A stretch of DNA of 64,000 nt from Flavobacterium sp. HJ-32-4 (GTDB lineage Bacteria > Bacteroidota > Bacteroidia > Flavobacteriales > Flavobacteriaceae), in assembly GCF_022532105.1 (NCBI RefSeq), contig NZ_CP092832.1:1054001-1118000 (forward strand), in the 5' to 3' direction. Positions 62,776 through 64,000 of the stretch are shown in pieces. Position numbers and translations under genes: made by a program. The stretch's first letter is position 1. Every line of letters starts with the position of its first letter. Below the pieces are notes generated by a model. The model was not told the origin of the DNA, did not search any database, and was given only the letters and a program-made list of their open reading frames with translations.

Positions 62776-63651
62776 ATGAGTTCGTCTTACGAAAAGTTCA
62801 AGAAACGCAGGTTGATTTCCTCGTATTTCTCGGTAGTGCTGAGCATCTTCCTGGTGCTTTTCCTGTTGGGGATATTCGGTCTTTTCGTGCTGAATTCGAA
62901 GCAACTGTCGGATCACTTCAAAGAGGAAATCCCGATGACGGTTTTCTTCAAGACCGAAGCGAACGACAGCGTGATCAACGCCTTCGCACAGGAAATGAAG
63001 ACCGCCCGGTTTGTGAAGTCGGCGACTTACGTCAGCAAAGAGGAGGCCGCCAAGATCATGATTGCCGATATTGGGGAGAACTTTATGGACTATCTCGGCG
63101 AGAATCCGCTGAAAAACTCCTTTGACATACGACTTAAGGCTTCTTACATACACGACGACAGTCTTCGTAAAATAGACGAACGGATCCGCAAGAACGAGAT
63201 GGTGGCCGATGTCGGATATGACAAAGTTTTGGTAAAACTCGCGTACGAGAATATCGAACAGATCAGTCTTTACATCTTAATCCTGGCGGGGGTGATGGCG
63301 ATTATTGCCATTCTCCTCATCAACGGATCCATCCGCCTGTCGATTTATTCCAACCGCTTTATCATCAAAACGATGCAGATGGTGGGGGCTACCAAAGCCT
63401 TCATTCGTCGACCGTTTATCGTGCGAAGTGTCACGCTGGGCGTCGTGGGCGCGCTGTTGGCCGTTGGCGCATTGGTGGCGACACTGTTATCGCTCGACTA
63501 CTATTTCCCGAACCTCGGATTGACCAACCAGCCGCTGGCATCGGCCCTGGTGTTGGTGGGTGTTCTGGTAGTGGGGGTGCTGATCGCATGGGTCAGTACG
63601 TTTTTCGCTACCCAACGCTACCTGAACCTTCGGACCGATGATTTATACTAA
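62776..63651 (+). CDS. ftsX: Cell division protein FtsX
   Basis: This 291-residue inner-membrane protein has the FtsX layout: TM1 at about residues 20-42 (SVVLSIFLVLFLLGIFGLF), a periplasmic ECD (about 45-165, with EEIPMTVFFKTEANDS and ENPLKNSFDIRL), then three TMs (about 170-190, 225-250, 257-280). It partners the ATPase FtsE to control peptidoglycan hydrolases at division. ATG 62776 is preceded by TACTTTTA, a near-match to the -7 box. No ftsE adjoins it here, as is usual in Bacteroidetes. Confidence 0.93.
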   Translation: MSSSYEKFKKRRLISSYFSVVLSIFLVLFLLGIFGLFVLNSKQLSDHFKEEIPMTVFFKTEANDSVINAFAQEMKTARFVKSATYVSKEEAAKIMIADIGENFMDYLGENPLKNSFDIRLKASYIHDDSLRKIDERIRKNEMVADVGYDKVLVKLAYENIEQISLYILILAGVMAIIAILLINGSIRLSIYSNRFIIKTMQMVGATKAFIRRPFIVRSVTLGVVGALLAVGALVATLLSLDYYFPNLGLTNQPLASALVLVGVLVVGVLIAWVSTFFATQRYLNLRTDDLY

Positions 63652-63724
63652 AACCGCCGGAAGGGAGTTTTAACAACCAAATCGCGATTGCGCGGTATAT
63701 GCAAACCCGGATAACGAATCTATC

Positions 63725-63967
63725 ATGAACAACAAAGAACATAAACCCGAGTTCCTGTTCGAGAAAGTGAACTACAAGATCTTGCTGATCGGACTCGCGG
63801 TCATTACACTTGGCTTCATCCTGATGTCAGGGGGCGGCAGCGACGATCCCAACGTCTTCAGTGACAAGATTTTCGATTTTCGCCGGATCCGCCTGGCACC
63901 TGCCGTCGTGTTGATCGGATTCGGTATAATGATATATGCCATCCTCAAAAATCCGAAAAAGGCCTAA
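63725..63967 (+). CDS. DUF3098 small membrane protein
   Basis: This 80-residue protein has two transmembrane helices (about 19-35 and 59-76) and the conserved block FLFEKVNYKILLIGLAVITLG followed by GGGSDDPNVFSDKIFDFRRI. DUF3098 genes sit between ftsX and uppP in Bacteroidetes, and this one ends directly before the uppP start. The function is unknown; cell-envelope growth is likely from gene order. Confidence 0.92.
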   Translation: MNNKEHKPEFLFEKVNYKILLIGLAVITLGFILMSGGGSDDPNVFSDKIFDFRRIRLAPAVVLIGFGIMIYAILKNPKKA

Positions 63968-64000
63968 ATGAACTTTTTTGAAGCCCTGATCCTTGCGATC
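63968..64000 (+). CDS. uppP: Undecaprenyl-diphosphatase, first codons only
   Basis: The window ends 33 bases into a frame starting with ATG 63968, immediately after the DUF3098 stop. The visible MNFFEALILAI fits the start of UppP/BacA, which continues with the conserved VEGLTEFLPVSSTGH region in known homologues. The order ftsX, DUF3098, uppP is a known Bacteroidetes arrangement. The enzyme recycles undecaprenyl pyrophosphate for cell-wall synthesis. Confidence 0.75.
   Translation, partial: MNFFEALILAI

Overview
The window looks like a chromosomal segment of a Flavobacteriaceae bacterium, most likely Flavobacterium or a close relative. The evidence is several Por (type IX) secretion-signal proteins, TonB-dependent receptors with an N-terminal carboxypeptidase-regulatory-like domain, DUF6029, DUF4476, DUF3098 and Omp28 family proteins, the order ftsX - DUF3098 - uppP, and promoters of the Bacteroidetes type (TTG, about 19 bp, TAnnTTTG). 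Gene starts mostly lack Shine-Dalgarno sequences. No rRNA, tRNA or CRISPR array was seen.

Layout. 1-7079: a probable sucrose locus with a LacI regulator (cut by the window edge), a TonB-dependent receptor without a SusD partner, an SLC45-like MFS symporter, a GH100-like invertase and a PfkB fructokinase. Two identical LacI-type operators lie between regulator and receptor. 7187-13889: a TetR-controlled RND efflux operon (tetR, TolC-like, adaptor, pump) with a 30-bp palindrome inside its promoter. 13966-18746: an iron/siderophore operon (receptor, DUF3325-like, DUF3649-like, PepSY protein) behind a promoter with two inverted-repeat operators. 18747-19204: short tandem repeats. 19205-28645: a minus-strand cassette of a Por-secreted repeat protein, a 2320-residue RHS protein with a possible ADP-ribosyltransferase tip, and a small zinc-ribbon candidate immunity protein. 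29184-30420: an IS110-family element with a candidate bridge-RNA region. 30500-32241: a YwqK/MORN-type protein and a TlpA-like protein, with repeat-rich spacers. 32292-32815: a 60-bp minisatellite just upstream of aspS, followed by a cold-shock-type protein.

35332-39899: biotin operon bioF - DUF2007 - bioD - bioA - ketoacyl synthase, with translational overlaps between the first four genes; bioB lies alone at 52840-53934. 39940-51801: recX between two giant secreted surface proteins that point outward and share a C-terminal module of about 450 residues. 51890-55821: a JmjC/cupin-like protein, bioB and an SGLT-like symporter. 55888-61007: secreted and thioredoxin-fold proteins (DUF4476, Omp28-like with an apparent 1-bp frameshift in its lipobox, two Por-secreted proteins, a TlpA-like protein), leading to DUF6029, ftsX, DUF3098 and the first codons of uppP.

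The most unusual features are the three-gene RHS toxin cassette, whose partner gene carries genome-repeat sequences in its inter-domain linkers; the family of hexamer/heptamer micro-repeats at gene 3' ends and inside coding linkers; the paired adhesins sharing a C-terminal module; the SusD-less sucrose locus with paired operators; and the lipobox frameshift. All family assignments are from reading motifs; no database search was run.
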